64,000 nt of DNA from Flavonifractor sp. AGMB03687 (GCF_017811815.1 NZ_JADKZI010000002.1:248001-312000), one strand, 5' to 3'. Positions 1-8,463 are shown, counted from the first letter of the stretch. Notes: generated from the letters alone by a model not told the origin. Numbers and translations are program-made.

Positions 1-1225
1 CCGCATCCCCGAGTTTATCGCCAAGGTGGCCGAGGGCGACTTCAAGGCTGCCTATGAGATCATCTCCGACACCAACGCCCTGCCCAGCGTCAGCGGCCGC
101 GTGTGCCCCCAGGAGAGCCAGTGCGAGGCCCGCTGTGTCCGTGCCATCAAGGGCGAGCCTGTGGCCATCGGCCGTCTGGAGCGCTTTGTGGCCGACTGGT
201 ACCGTGAGAACATCAACGCCATGCCTGAGAAGCCCCAGACCAACGGCATCAAGGTGGCGGTGGTGGGCTCCGGCCCTGCCAGCCTGACCTGCGCCAGCGA
301 CCTGGCCAAGCACGGCTATGAGGTCACTATTTTCGAAGCCTTCCATACCGCCGGCGGCGTGCTGGTGTACGGCATCCCCGAGTTCCGTCTGCCCAAGTCC
401 ATCGTGCAGAACGAGGTCGACAAGCTGACCGCTCTGGGCGTGGACCTGGAGACCGACATGGTCATCGGCAAGACCTTCGACATCGACGAGATGTTCGAGG
501 AGGGCTACGAGGCCGTATTCATCGGCTCCGGTGCCGGTCTGCCCATGTTCATGGGCATCGAGGGCGAGACCCTTGCGGGCGTGTACTCCGCCAACGAGTA
601 CCTGACCCGTATCAACCTGATGAAGGCCTACCGGGAGGGCTATGACACCCCCCTGAAGATCTCCGGCTCCGCTGCCATCATCGGCGGCGGCAACGTGGCC
701 ATGGACGCCGCCCGCTGCGCCAAGCGCATGGGTGCCAAGCACGTGTATGTCCTCTATCGCCGTGACGAGGAGGAGATGCCCGCCCGTAAGGAGGAGGTCC
801 ACCACGCCAAGGAGGAGGGCATTGAGTTCATGCTCCTCACCAACCCCGTGCGGGTGCTGGACGACGGCACCGGCAAGGTGGGTGGCCTGGAGTGCGTGAA
901 GATGCGCCTGACCGCTCCTGACGAGAGCGGCCGCCGTGCCCCCAAGGTGGTGGAGGGCTCCAACTTCAACCTGGAAGTGGACACCGTGGTCATGAGCCTG
1001 GGCACCAGCCCCAACCCCCTGATCCGTTCCACCACTCCCGGCCTGGAGACCAACAAGAAGGGCTGCCTGCAGGTGGACGAGGAGACCATGGCTACCAGCC
1101 GCGAGGGCGTATACGCCGGCGGCGACGCCGTTACCGGTGCTGCCACCGTTATCCTGGCCATGGGCGCCGGCAAGAAGGCTGCCGCCTCCATGCATGAGTA
1201 CCTGACCAAAAAGCACAGCAAGTAA
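1..1225 (+). CDS. gltA: Glutamate synthase (NADPH), homotetrameric/small subunit type, 5' truncated
   Basis: The reading frame is open from the first bases of the window (RIPEFIAKVAEGD upstream of the first internal GTG), so the gene begins outside. It is the FAD/NADPH flavoprotein that feeds electrons to glutamate synthesis from glutamine and 2-oxoglutarate. Visible: an N-terminal cysteine cluster (CPQESQCEARC) of the Fe-S domain, the FAD-binding GSGPASLTCA Rossmann motif, a second nucleotide-binding motif GGGNVAMDAA and the C-terminal GGDAVTGAATV segment typical of this pyridine nucleotide-disulfide oxidoreductase family. The free-standing family is about 460 residues, so roughly 50-60 residues are missing. 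It ends at a strong terminator. Related Fe-S flavoproteins (NfnB-like, dihydropyrimidine dehydrogenase chain A) share the fold and cannot be excluded without the upstream neighbour. Confidence 0.85.
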   Translation, partial: RIPEFIAKVAEGDFKAAYEIISDTNALPSVSGRVCPQESQCEARCVRAIKGEPVAIGRLERFVADWYRENINAMPEKPQTNGIKVAVVGSGPASLTCASDLAKHGYEVTIFEAFHTAGGVLVYGIPEFRLPKSIVQNEVDKLTALGVDLETDMVIGKTFDIDEMFEEGYEAVFIGSGAGLPMFMGIEGETLAGVYSANEYLTRINLMKAYREGYDTPLKISGSAAIIGGGNVAMDAARCAKRMGAKHVYVLYRRDEEEMPARKEEVHHAKEEGIEFMLLTNPVRVLDDGTGKVGGLECVKMRLTAPDESGRRAPKVVEGSNFNLEVDTVVMSLGTSPNPLIRSTTPGLETNKKGCLQVDEETMATSREGVYAGGDAVTGAATVILAMGAGKKAAASMHEYLTKKHSK

Positions 1226-1232
1226 GGTTTTT

Positions 1233-1265
1233 AGGGACCTGCCGCACAGCGGCAGGTCCCTTTTT
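1233..1265 (+). terminator. Rho-independent terminator after gltA
   Basis: GGGACCTGCCG and CGGCAGGTCCC form an 11-bp perfect stem with a CACAG-type loop, followed by TTTTT. It lies eight bases after the stop codon of gltA. Confidence 0.9.
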
Positions 1266-1379
1266 ATGTGCAAAATAGTTACCAAAAGGGAAGCTGCTGT
1301 GCAAAAGGTGGGGGTTGCGGGCCGGGCAGGGGAGAGGTACACTATACTCTGTATAAGACAGAGAAAAGGAGAGAGTGGA

Positions 1380-2717
1380 ATGCCCGCCCTTCAAAACGAC
1401 CTGACCCAGGGCAGCGTCAGCCGGAAGCTGATCCGGTACGCCATGCCTCTGGTGGCCTCCAGCTTGCTGCAGGCCATTTACAGCATTACGGACATCATCA
1501 TCGCCGGTCACTTTATCGGTGATACCGGCATCTCGGCCATCAACACCTCCAGCGTCATCATGAATATGCTCACCCAGTTGGCCATTGGCCTGACGGTAGG
1601 CGGCAACATCCTGGTGGGCCGCTACTTTGGCAGCGGTGCGGAGGAGGAGCGGAAGAAGGCGGCGGGCAACACCCTGACGGTGGGCGTCATTGCCGGTATC
1701 CTGTTCACCGCCCTGGTCCTGCTGCTGGCCCGGCCCTTCCTGGTGCTGCTGAAGGCCCCGGCCATGGAGGAATCGGTGGCCTATCTGGGGATCTGCGGCA
1801 TCGGTCTGCTCTTTATCTTCGGCTATAACGCATTGTCGGCTATCCTGCGGGGCGTGGGCAACTCCCGCATCCCCCTGTACTGCATCATCGCGTCGGTGAG
1901 CCTGAACGTGATCCTGGACATCCTCTTCGTAGCGGTGTGGCGGATGGGCGTGGCGGGTGCCGCCCTGGCCACCATCATCGGACAGGCGGTGTCCTTTGCC
2001 ACCGCCCTGGTGTTCAGCCTGCTCCACCGGGAGAGCCTGGGCCTGCAGCTGCGCTACCTGAAGCCGGAACGCCAGGTGGTCAGTGCCACCCTGAAGCTGG
2101 GCCTGCCGGTGGCTCTCCAGTGGACCATCGCCAGCATCTCCTGGCTGGTGGTGCTCACTCTGGTGAACAAGTATGGTGTTGTGGTGTCCGCCGCCAACGG
2201 CGCCTCCAACAAGATCCGTGATTTTTGTCAGCTCTTCCTGTCCGCCCTCACCACCGGCGCTGGTACCATGTGCGCTCAGTGCCTGGGCGCCAAGCTGTAT
2301 GACCGGGCCGAGCAGGTGATGAAGACCTGCATGAAGCTGTCCCTGGGCATGGCGGCCGTCATCATCCTGCTGGCCGAGCTGCTGGCTCCCTGGCTGGTGA
2401 TGATCTTCACCCCCGATCCGGAGGTGCAGCACTGGGCGGTCATCAACCTGCGCATTGAGATCATCTGCCAGCTGTTCTACGCCGGTATGTTCACCTACAA
2501 CACCCTGGCCACCGGCTCGGGCCACACGGTGTTCATCATGTGGAACTCCTTCCTTAACTGCATCGTGGTGCGGCTGGTGCTGGCGGTGGTGCTGGAGCAC
2601 TTCATCGGCATCTACGGCGTCTACCTGGCCTGCGGCATTGCCGTGTCCAGCTCGGTGCCGGTGGGCTGGTGGTTCTACCGCTCCAAGCGCTGGATGAAGC
2701 CCAAGCATGTTCAGTAA
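1380..2717 (+). CDS. MATE family multidrug/Na+ antiporter
   Basis: 445-residue inner-membrane protein of the MATE (MOP superfamily) exporters, with about 12 hydrophobic segments in two similar halves. Family features include the N-terminal PLVASSLLQAIYSITDIIIAG stretch around residues 22-42 and the GNSRIPLY segment about residue 160. It would expel cationic compounds using an ion gradient. The start at 1380 (MPALQNDL) is chosen because AGGAGAG (1367-1373) sits six bases upstream; an in-frame ATG at 1266 would lie in the preceding terminator. The gene stands alone between two terminators. The substrate cannot be read from the sequence. Confidence 0.88.
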   Translation: MPALQNDLTQGSVSRKLIRYAMPLVASSLLQAIYSITDIIIAGHFIGDTGISAINTSSVIMNMLTQLAIGLTVGGNILVGRYFGSGAEEERKKAAGNTLTVGVIAGILFTALVLLLARPFLVLLKAPAMEESVAYLGICGIGLLFIFGYNALSAILRGVGNSRIPLYCIIASVSLNVILDILFVAVWRMGVAGAALATIIGQAVSFATALVFSLLHRESLGLQLRYLKPERQVVSATLKLGLPVALQWTIASISWLVVLTLVNKYGVVVSAANGASNKIRDFCQLFLSALTTGAGTMCAQCLGAKLYDRAEQVMKTCMKLSLGMAAVIILLAELLAPWLVMIFTPDPEVQHWAVINLRIEIICQLFYAGMFTYNTLATGSGHTVFIMWNSFLNCIVVRLVLAVVLEHFIGIYGVYLACGIAVSSSVPVGWWFYRSKRWMKPKHVQ

Positions 2718-2719
2718 GA

Positions 2720-2753
2720 CAAAAAACGCGGGTGGAAAACCCGCGTTTTTTTG
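2720..2753 (+). terminator. Rho-independent terminator after the first MATE gene
   Basis: CGCGGGT (2727-2733) pairs with ACCCGCG (2739-2745) across a short GGAAA loop, with an A-tract before and seven T after. Confidence 0.88.
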
Positions 2754-2764
2754 TAAGCCGATGG

Positions 2765-2793
2765 TTGAAACGTGCAGTTTTCTAAGGTATACT
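2765..2793 (+). promoter_or_regulatory. Sigma-A promoter of the transketolase operon
   Basis: TTGAAA (2765-2770) and TATACT (2788-2793) are separated by exactly 17 bases, each matching 5 of 6 consensus positions, 54 bases before the transketolase start. Confidence 0.7.
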
Positions 2794-2846
2794 AAGAGTC
2801 AGAGAATATTGGCCCTCCGGGCCCACAGAATGGAAAGGTGAATCGA

Positions 2847-3692
2847 ATGGAACAGTCAAAGGTCCACGCACTGGCTGTCACAGCCGCTCGTGCCCGCCTG
2901 CTGGCGATAGACATGGTCCACGATGCGGCTTCCGGCCACATCGGCGGCTCCCTGTCCTCCATGGACATCATTACCACCCTGTACGGTCATGTGATGCGGG
3001 TAAACCCCGCCAATCCCCAGGACCCTGACCGGGACCGCTTCGTGCTGTCCAAGGGACACTGTACCCCCGCGCTCTACCCCAATCTGGCTTTGAAGGGCTA
3101 TTTCCCTGTGGAGGACCTGAAGCTCTTCCGCTCCATCAAGGGCGAGATGTCCGGCCACGCTGAGATGCGCCACGTCAAGGGCGTGGACATGTCCACCGGC
3201 TCCCTGGGCCAGGGCATCTCCGCCGCCGTGGGCATGGCCCTGGCGGGCAAGGCCGACCAGAAGGACTACCGCGTGTACGTCCTGCTGGGCGACGGCGAGA
3301 TCGAAGAGGGCCAGGTGTGGGAGGCCGCTATGGCTGCCGCCAAGTACCACCTGGATAACCTGTGCGCCATTGTGGACGTCAACGGCCTCCAGATCGACGG
3401 CGCCACCGCCGACGTTATGCCCTCCGAGCCCCTGGACAAGAAGTTTGAGGCCTTCAACTGGAATGTGATCCACGTGGATGGCCACGACTTTGAGGCTCTG
3501 GATCAGGCCTTCCAGGCGGCCGCCGCCTGCAAGGACAAGCCCACCGTGCTGCTGGCCAAGACCGTCAAGGGCAAGGGCGTCTCCTTCATGGAGGGCGACT
3601 ACGGCTGGCACGGCAAGGCCCCCAACGATGAGCAGTATGAAAAGGCCCATGCGGAGCTGGCCGCGATGCTGGCGGAACTGGAGGGAAAGTAA
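2847..3692 (+). CDS. Transketolase, N-terminal (thiamine diphosphate-binding) subunit
   Basis: 281 residues covering the pyrophosphate-binding half of transketolase in the pentose phosphate pathway. Seen: HIGGSLSSMD near residue 30, SKGHCTPALY, GSLGQGISAA, and the ThDP/Mg motif beginning GDGEIEEGQ and ending in N (VDVNGLQIDG). The pyrimidine-binding domain is encoded by the next gene, three bases downstream, so the two subunits must assemble. The start at 2847 (MEQSKVHAL) is preferred over a GTG at 2838 because the GGAAAGG ribosome site (2832-2838) overlaps that GTG and lies eight bases before the ATG. Split transketolases are common in Clostridia. Confidence 0.93.
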   Translation: MEQSKVHALAVTAARARLLAIDMVHDAASGHIGGSLSSMDIITTLYGHVMRVNPANPQDPDRDRFVLSKGHCTPALYPNLALKGYFPVEDLKLFRSIKGEMSGHAEMRHVKGVDMSTGSLGQGISAAVGMALAGKADQKDYRVYVLLGDGEIEEGQVWEAAMAAAKYHLDNLCAIVDVNGLQIDGATADVMPSEPLDKKFEAFNWNVIHVDGHDFEALDQAFQAAAACKDKPTVLLAKTVKGKGVSFMEGDYGWHGKAPNDEQYEKAHAELAAMLAELEGK

Positions 3693-3695
3693 GCC

Positions 3696-4643
3696 ATGAG
3701 TGAGAAGATCGCCACCCGCGTGGCATACGGAAAGGCCCTGGCCGAGCTGGGCGAGCAGTATCCCGACCTGGTTGTGCTGGACGCCGACCTGTCCGGCTCC
3801 ACCCAGAGCGCGTTTTTTGCCAAGGCCTTCCCTGAGCGCTTTTACAATATGGGCATTGCCGAGGCCAACATGACCGGCGTGGCCGCCGGTCTGGCCACCT
3901 GCGGCAAGAAGCCCTTCACCAATACCTTTGCTATGTTCGCCACCGGCCGTGCCTATGAGCAGGTGCGCAACTCCGTGGCTTATCCCCGTCTCAACGTGAA
4001 GATCGTGGGTTCCCACGGCGGCCTGTCCGTGGGTGAGGACGGCGCCACCCACCAGTGCATCGAGGACTACGCCCTCATGCGCACCATCCCCAACATGATG
4101 GTGGTTTCTCCCTGCGACGGCCCCGAGATGCGTCTGGCGGTGAAGGCTCTGCTGGAGTATGACGGCCCCGCCTACATGCGTCTGGGCCGCCTGGCTGTGG
4201 ACAGCATCACCGACGAGGTGCCCGGCTACACCTTCCAACTGGGCAAGGGCTCCCTGCTGCGGGATGGTACCGACGTCACCGTCATCGCCACCGGCATGAT
4301 GGTCCAGATGGCCTACGCCGCCGCCCAGAAGCTGGCGGAGGAGGGCATCTCCGTCCGTGTTATTGACATGCACACCATCAAGCCCCTGGACGGCGAGATC
4401 GTGCTGAAGGCCGCCCTGGAGACCCGCTGCATCGTCACCTCCGAGGAGCACAGCGTCATCAACGGCCTGGGCTCCGCTGTGGCTGAGTTTGTGGCTGAGC
4501 ACTGCCCCGTGCCCGTGGTGCGCCACGGCGTCAATGACGAGTTCGGCCGTTCCGGCGCTGCCAAGGCGGTGCTGGAGGCCTACGGCCTCACCACCGAGGG
4601 CATCATCGAGAAGGTGCGCCAGGCGCTGAAGCTGAAGAAATGA
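3696..4643 (+). CDS. Transketolase, C-terminal subunit
   Basis: 315-residue partner of the preceding gene, carrying the pyrimidine-binding and C-terminal transketolase domains. The conserved glutamate that activates ThDP lies in YNMGIAEANMTGVAAG near residue 55, followed by the FTNTFAMFATGRAYEQ helix; the C-terminal domain starts near residue 185 (GTDVTVIATGMMVQ). It moves two-carbon ketol units between sugar phosphates in the cytosol. The gene follows the N-terminal subunit by three bases and its last four bases overlap the start of the HAD phosphatase gene, so the three genes are probably one translationally coupled transcript. Confidence 0.93.
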   Translation: MSEKIATRVAYGKALAELGEQYPDLVVLDADLSGSTQSAFFAKAFPERFYNMGIAEANMTGVAAGLATCGKKPFTNTFAMFATGRAYEQVRNSVAYPRLNVKIVGSHGGLSVGEDGATHQCIEDYALMRTIPNMMVVSPCDGPEMRLAVKALLEYDGPAYMRLGRLAVDSITDEVPGYTFQLGKGSLLRDGTDVTVIATGMMVQMAYAAAQKLAEEGISVRVIDMHTIKPLDGEIVLKAALETRCIVTSEEHSVINGLGSAVAEFVAEHCPVPVVRHGVNDEFGRSGAAKAVLEAYGLTTEGIIEKVRQALKLKK

Positions 4644-5467
4644 GTGATATCCGTCTGATCTGTCTGGACATGGACGGCACCCTGCTGGACGACGACCATG
4701 TCACCGTACCGACCCGCAATGTGACCGCCCTGCGGGCGGCGTCGGAGCGGGGTGCGGCGGTGGCCATCGCCAGCGGCCGGGCCTGGTCCCTTCTCCAGGG
4801 GGTACACGCCCAGATCGGAGTTACCCGGTATGCCGTGCTCTCCAACGGTGCGGCGGTGCTGGACGTGGCCACGGGGGAGTGGATCTACCGCCGCCCCATG
4901 GACCCGGCTGCCCGCCGTACCATCCTCACTCTGCTGCTGGACTGGGGCCTGCCCTTTGAGGTCTACTGTGAGGGGGAGAACTATATCCAGCTTGACCGGA
5001 CCGAGCAGGTAGTGGGCAGCGCCCTGTCCCCGGAGTTTGCCCAGGTGCTGCGGACCTGCTCCCACTTCCCGGAGGACCTGAACGCCGCACTGGAGGGGAA
5101 GGACGTGGAGAAGATCCACATCTTCCATGTGCCTCCCGAGCGTCGGCAGGAGCTGCTGGACGCGGTGGAGGCCTGCGGCCCTCTGGCGGTGACCACCTCT
5201 TTCGGGGAGAACATGGAGCTCACCGCTCCCGGCGTCAACAAGGGTTCAGCGGTGCAGGCTCTGTGCGCCAAGCTGGGTCTGGCTCCCGAGCAGGTCATGG
5301 CCTTCGGCGACGCGGGCAACGACCTGGAGCTGCTGCGCTGGGCGGGCTGGTCCTTCGCCATGGGTAACGCCAGCGACGAGGCCAAGGCCGCCGCACGCTA
5401 CCTGACTGGAACCAACCGGGAGGGCGGCGTAGGCATGGCGGTGGAACAATATCTGCTGAACGCATAA
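4640..5467 (+). CDS. Cof-type HAD superfamily phosphatase
   Basis: 275-residue haloacid dehalogenase-like hydrolase of the Cof/IIB subgroup. Motif I is LDMDGTLLDDD at residues 8-18 (nucleophile and acid/base aspartates), motif II the serine in IASGRAW, motif III a lysine in PGVNKGSAV near residue 200, and motif IV GDAGNDLELL near residue 224. The cap domain lies between motifs II and III. Such enzymes dephosphorylate sugar phosphates, flavin or cofactor phosphates; the position directly behind transketolase (4-base ATGA overlap) suggests a sugar-phosphate substrate, which is inference. The gene ends at a strong bidirectional terminator. Confidence 0.88.
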   Translation: MSDIRLICLDMDGTLLDDDHVTVPTRNVTALRAASERGAAVAIASGRAWSLLQGVHAQIGVTRYAVLSNGAAVLDVATGEWIYRRPMDPAARRTILTLLLDWGLPFEVYCEGENYIQLDRTEQVVGSALSPEFAQVLRTCSHFPEDLNAALEGKDVEKIHIFHVPPERRQELLDAVEACGPLAVTTSFGENMELTAPGVNKGSAVQALCAKLGLAPEQVMAFGDAGNDLELLRWAGWSFAMGNASDEAKAAARYLTGTNREGGVGMAVEQYLLNA

Positions 5468-5469
5468 TT

Positions 5470-5505
5470 AAACGGCGCATGACCTTTGTCATGCGCCGTT
5501 TTTTA
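5470..5505. terminator. Bidirectional terminator between the HAD gene and the second MATE gene
   Basis: AACGGCGCATGAC pairs with GTCATGCGCCGTT over a CTTT loop, flanked by A and T tracts, so it can end both the rightward HAD operon and the leftward MATE gene, whose stop codon lies inside it. Confidence 0.88.
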
Positions 5506-6834
5506 AACCTCTGCGGGCTGTTCCTGCTTGCCCCGCCGCAGCTTCTGGAAGTACCGCAGCAGGAAAAACAGGGTGATGACCAGACAGATGCCCTCGGAGA
5601 CCAGGGGAGAGAGCCAGATGCCCACATCTCCCAGCACCACGGACAGCACCATCAGACAGCCGGAGATGAGCACCAGGCCCCGGCCAAAGGAGATGGTGAG
5701 GGCGGGGAAGGGGTGCTCCATGGCAGTGAAGAAGCCGGAGATCACCACATTGAAGCCCATCAGCAGGAAGCAGGTGGAGTAGAGCCGCAGGGCGGTAACG
5801 GTGTAAGCGAAGAGAGGGTCGCCGGCTTCCAGGAACAGCCCCACGATGGGCCCGGCAAACAGCTGGCACACCGCGAAGAAGAACACACCGGCCGCCGCCA
5901 CCAGCTTGACGCCGTAGGACAGGAACTTGTGGCACAGGTGCCGCTCGCCCGCCCCCAGATGGAAGCTGGACAGAGGCTGGATGCCGTGGGCCGTGCCGAT
6001 CATGGTCATGAGCACCAGAGTGTTGACATAACTGATGATGGTGTAGGAGGTAAGGGCGTCGTTGCCCACCACCTGGAGAATGGTGTGGTTAAACAGGAAA
6101 ATAACCAGACCGTTGGAGAACTCGCTGAGGCCGTCGGAGGTGCCCAGGGGGATGATCCGCCGGTAGGCGCCAAAGTCCGGCTTGAACTTCCCGAAACGCA
6201 GGGGAGCGGGATGGCGAATGAAGTAGATCACAAAGACCACCGTGGAGGTGACCTGGGCCAGGCCGGTGGCCAGGGCCGCGCCCCACACGCCCCAGTGGAA
6301 GTGCATGACGAACACATAGTCCAGCACCACGTTCATGATGGCGCAGGAGAGCACGCCAATGGTGCTGACATGGGGTGCGCCGTCCGCCTTTACCTGGACC
6401 TCCAAGTTGTAGGACACGGTGAAGAAGACGGAGAAGCAGGCGATGATGGCTACGTACTCTTTCACCAGGGGCAGCAGGTCCCCGGTGGCTCCCAGGAAAA
6501 TGGCCACCCGGTCCAGATTCAGGAGCACCGCCGCTGTCAGCGCCAGGGAGAGGACGATGACCACCGCCAGATTCTGATTGAAGTAGTTGCGGGCCCGGTC
6601 CTCATCCCCCTGTCCCAGAGCCAGGGAGAGGACGGTGGAGGTACCGGTGGCCAGCAGGATGCCGATGGTGAAGATGAGGGACACGAAGGGCATGGACAGA
6701 TTGACCGCCCCCAGGGCGTGGCTGCCCACGCCGTGTGCCACGAAGATGCCGTCCACCATGGTGTACAGGGAGAAGATCCACATGGAGACGATGGACGGAA
6801 TGGTGAATTTGAAAAATTTCGAGACCAGATTCAC
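5503..6834 (-). CDS. MATE family efflux transporter, divergent from a MerR regulator
   Basis: 443-residue polytopic membrane protein of the MATE family. The N-terminal segment FFKFTIPSIVSMWIFSLYTM leads to DGIFVAHGVG, and repeated hydrophobic segments fill the length. The chosen start is a GTG at 6834 (VNLVSKFFKF), because AGAGGAGG (minus strand, 6843-6850) lies eight bases upstream; longer in-frame starts would run through the promoter. It is transcribed away from the MerR gene and its promoter has a 19-bp spacer holding a dyad, so induction by MerR after ligand binding is likely. It is not closely similar in sequence to the other MATE protein at 1380-2717. Confidence 0.88.
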   Translation of the reverse strand: MNLVSKFFKFTIPSIVSMWIFSLYTMVDGIFVAHGVGSHALGAVNLSMPFVSLIFTIGILLATGTSTVLSLALGQGDEDRARNYFNQNLAVVIVLSLALTAAVLLNLDRVAIFLGATGDLLPLVKEYVAIIACFSVFFTVSYNLEVQVKADGAPHVSTIGVLSCAIMNVVLDYVFVMHFHWGVWGAALATGLAQVTSTVVFVIYFIRHPAPLRFGKFKPDFGAYRRIIPLGTSDGLSEFSNGLVIFLFNHTILQVVGNDALTSYTIISYVNTLVLMTMIGTAHGIQPLSSFHLGAGERHLCHKFLSYGVKLVAAAGVFFFAVCQLFAGPIVGLFLEAGDPLFAYTVTALRLYSTCFLLMGFNVVISGFFTAMEHPFPALTISFGRGLVLISGCLMVLSVVLGDVGIWLSPLVSEGICLVITLFFLLRYFQKLRRGKQEQPAEV

Positions 6835-6860
6835 GGGTAAAACCTCCTCTTGTTGGGAAT

Positions 6861-6891
6861 ATGATAAACCCTCGTACCATCCGAGAGTCAA
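6861..6891 (-). promoter_or_regulatory. MerR-type promoter (19-bp spacer) of the MATE gene with internal dyad operator
   Basis: On the minus strand TTGACT (6891-6886) and TATCAT (6866-6861) are separated by 19 bases rather than 17, the hallmark of promoters that MerR proteins activate by underwinding DNA. The spacer and edges hold an imperfect 21-bp dyad, ACCCTCG at 6868-6874 and CGAGAGT at 6882-6888 (six of seven outer pairs match). The promoter faces the MATE gene; the MerR gene starts 19 bases beyond the -35. Confidence 0.75.
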
Positions 6892-6909
6892 GAGCGGGAG
6901 GCAAAAAAG

Positions 6910-7719
6910 TTGAAAGAGTTTTATCAGATCCATGAATTGGCCAAATTGTTTGACTTATGTCCGGATACCCTGCGGTATTATGAGGAAAAGGGCCTCCTTC
7001 ACCCGGTGCGGGGGGAGAATCGGTACCGGCTGTACGGCATCCAGGATGTGTGTACCCTGAATATCATCCGTGCCCTACGGGAGCTGGACCTGCCCACCAA
7101 AGAGATCGGAGCCTATCTGGAGCGCCGGTCGGTGGGGGAGACTCTGGAGCTGCTGGCCCGGGAGGAGGAGCTGCTGAAGCGCCGGATGGCCGAGCTGGAG
7201 GCCGCCCGCAAGGAGGCGGAGGACCGCCGCCGGCGGCTGGGGCAGTACCGGGAGGTGGAGGCCGGACAGGTGGAGCTGATCCAGGAGCCGGAGCGGCCCT
7301 ATGTATTTCTGGAAAAGGACTTTATTCTGGAGAAAGAGGTGGACTTCCAGCTCAAGCGGCTGGAGCAGCGCCACCAGGACTACATCCAGGTCATCGGCAG
7401 CCAGTGCATGGGGGCCCAGGTGGATGAGGAGAGCCTGAAAAAGGGCATCTTCAACCACTTCTCCCGGGTGTTTTTCCTGACCAGTCCCGGCCTGCCCTAC
7501 GACGATGTGCTGCCCGGAGGTGAGTATGCCCGGCTGTACTACCGGGGGGAGTATGACCGGATGGAGGAGCATATGGGCACGCTGCTGGCCGGTATTCGGG
7601 CGGCAGGACGTGTACCGGAGGGAGCGCCTCTGGAACTCTACCGCATCGACGCCCACGATACCAACCGTTCCGAGGAGTATGTCACGGAGCTGCAGGTGAA
7701 GGTGGTCCCCGCCGTATAG
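6910..7719 (+). CDS. MerR family transcriptional regulator with C-terminal effector domain
   Basis: 269 residues. The N-terminal winged helix-turn-helix reads IHELAKLFDLCPDTLRYYEE (residues 7-26), the classic MerR DNA-binding motif, followed by the wing GENRYRLYG. Residues about 75-115 are a charged dimerisation coiled coil rich in E, R and A, and residues about 130-269 resemble the GyrI/BmrR-type effector-binding domain. The start is TTG at 6910, eight bases after GGGAGG (6897-6902). It diverges from a MATE exporter whose promoter has a MerR-type 19-bp spacer, so it most likely senses a drug or toxic metabolite and activates that exporter. The ligand is unknown. Confidence 0.88.
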   Translation: MKEFYQIHELAKLFDLCPDTLRYYEEKGLLHPVRGENRYRLYGIQDVCTLNIIRALRELDLPTKEIGAYLERRSVGETLELLAREEELLKRRMAELEAARKEAEDRRRRLGQYREVEAGQVELIQEPERPYVFLEKDFILEKEVDFQLKRLEQRHQDYIQVIGSQCMGAQVDEESLKKGIFNHFSRVFFLTSPGLPYDDVLPGGEYARLYYRGEYDRMEEHMGTLLAGIRAAGRVPEGAPLELYRIDAHDTNRSEEYVTELQVKVVPAV

Positions 7720-7743
7720 GGACAAACATTGTCGGAATACAGT
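7716..7743 (+). promoter_or_regulatory. Candidate sigma-E-type promoter of sigK
   Basis: ATA (7716-7718) and AATACAGT (7736-7743, 6 of 8 matches to the sigma-E -10 CATACAAT) are separated by 17 bases, within the 16-18 expected. In Bacillus, sigK is transcribed first from a sigma-E promoter. Short motifs, so only suggestive. Confidence 0.35.
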
Positions 7744-7764
7744 GGGACCATGGAGGTGTGACAA

Positions 7765-8460
7765 ATGATTCCTGCATGGATCCTGCTGCTGCTCAACCAG
7801 TTTTTCTTTACGCTGCGCCTGTCCGGCGGGGGAAACGGCTCATTTCCCAGGCCCCTGAAGGCGGAGGAGGAGCGGCAATGCCTGGAGCTGGCCGCCCAGG
7901 GCGACCTGGAGGCCCGCAACAAGCTGATTGAGCACAACCTGCGCCTGGTGGCACATATCGTTAAAAAGTACTATACCCCCAACGGAGACCAGGACGATTT
8001 GATTTCCATCGGCACCATTGGACTGATCAAGGGGATCAGTACCTTCAAGCCGGATAAAAAGGTGCGGCTGGCCACCTATGCCTCCCGGTGCATCGAAAAT
8101 GAGATTCTAATGCACTTCCGGGCCCAGCGCAAAACCCAGGGGGAGGTCTCCCTGTCTGACGCCATTGACGGCGATGGGGACGGCAACGCCCTCTCCCTGA
8201 TGGATACCATCAGCGTGGATGATAATATGCTGGAGGAACTGGACGCCAGGGACGCCTGTGTCCGGGTGCGCCAGTGCGTCAAGCAGTGCCTGGACCCCCG
8301 GGAAGCCATGATCATTACCCTGCGGTATGGACTCAACGAGTGCCAGCCCCTGACCCAGCGGGAGGTGGCGGCCAAGTGCGGCATCAGCCGGTCCTACATT
8401 TCCAGAATCGAAAAAAAGGCCCTGAAAAAGCTGGAGGCCGCCATGGAGGGGCGGACATAG
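7765..8460 (+). CDS. sigK: RNA polymerase sporulation sigma factor, pro-sigma-K
   Basis: 231-residue sigma-70 family protein. Residues 1-20 are a hydrophobic leader (MIPAWILLLLNQFFFTLRL) like the pro-sequence that anchors pro-sigma-K to the mother-cell membrane until cleavage. Region 2 reads NKLIEHNLRLVAHIVKKYY and DLISIGTIGLIKGI, followed by KVRLATYASRCIENEILMHF; region 4 ends in QREVAAKCGISRSYISRIEK. This matches the sigma-K/sigma-E family rather than housekeeping sigma-A. The gene is uninterrupted, with no skin-type element. GGAGGTG precedes the ATG by about eight bases. A SpoIVFA/SpoIVFB-like pair at the right end of the window could process it. Sigma-E itself is the closest alternative call. 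Confidence 0.85.
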   Translation: MIPAWILLLLNQFFFTLRLSGGGNGSFPRPLKAEEERQCLELAAQGDLEARNKLIEHNLRLVAHIVKKYYTPNGDQDDLISIGTIGLIKGISTFKPDKKVRLATYASRCIENEILMHFRAQRKTQGEVSLSDAIDGDGDGNALSLMDTISVDDNMLEELDARDACVRVRQCVKQCLDPREAMIITLRYGLNECQPLTQREVAAKCGISRSYISRIEKKALKKLEAAMEGRT

Positions 8461-8463
8461 GGC

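Noticed and set aside
1266-1379. N-terminal extension of the first MATE protein from ATG 1266
   Set aside because: The ATG lies directly after the T-tract of the gltA terminator with no ribosome site; 1380 has AGGAGAG and gives the family start.
7765-8460. Interruption of sigK by a skin-like element
   Set aside because: The reading frame is continuous from the pro-sequence to the region 4 helix-turn-helix with no missing motif.
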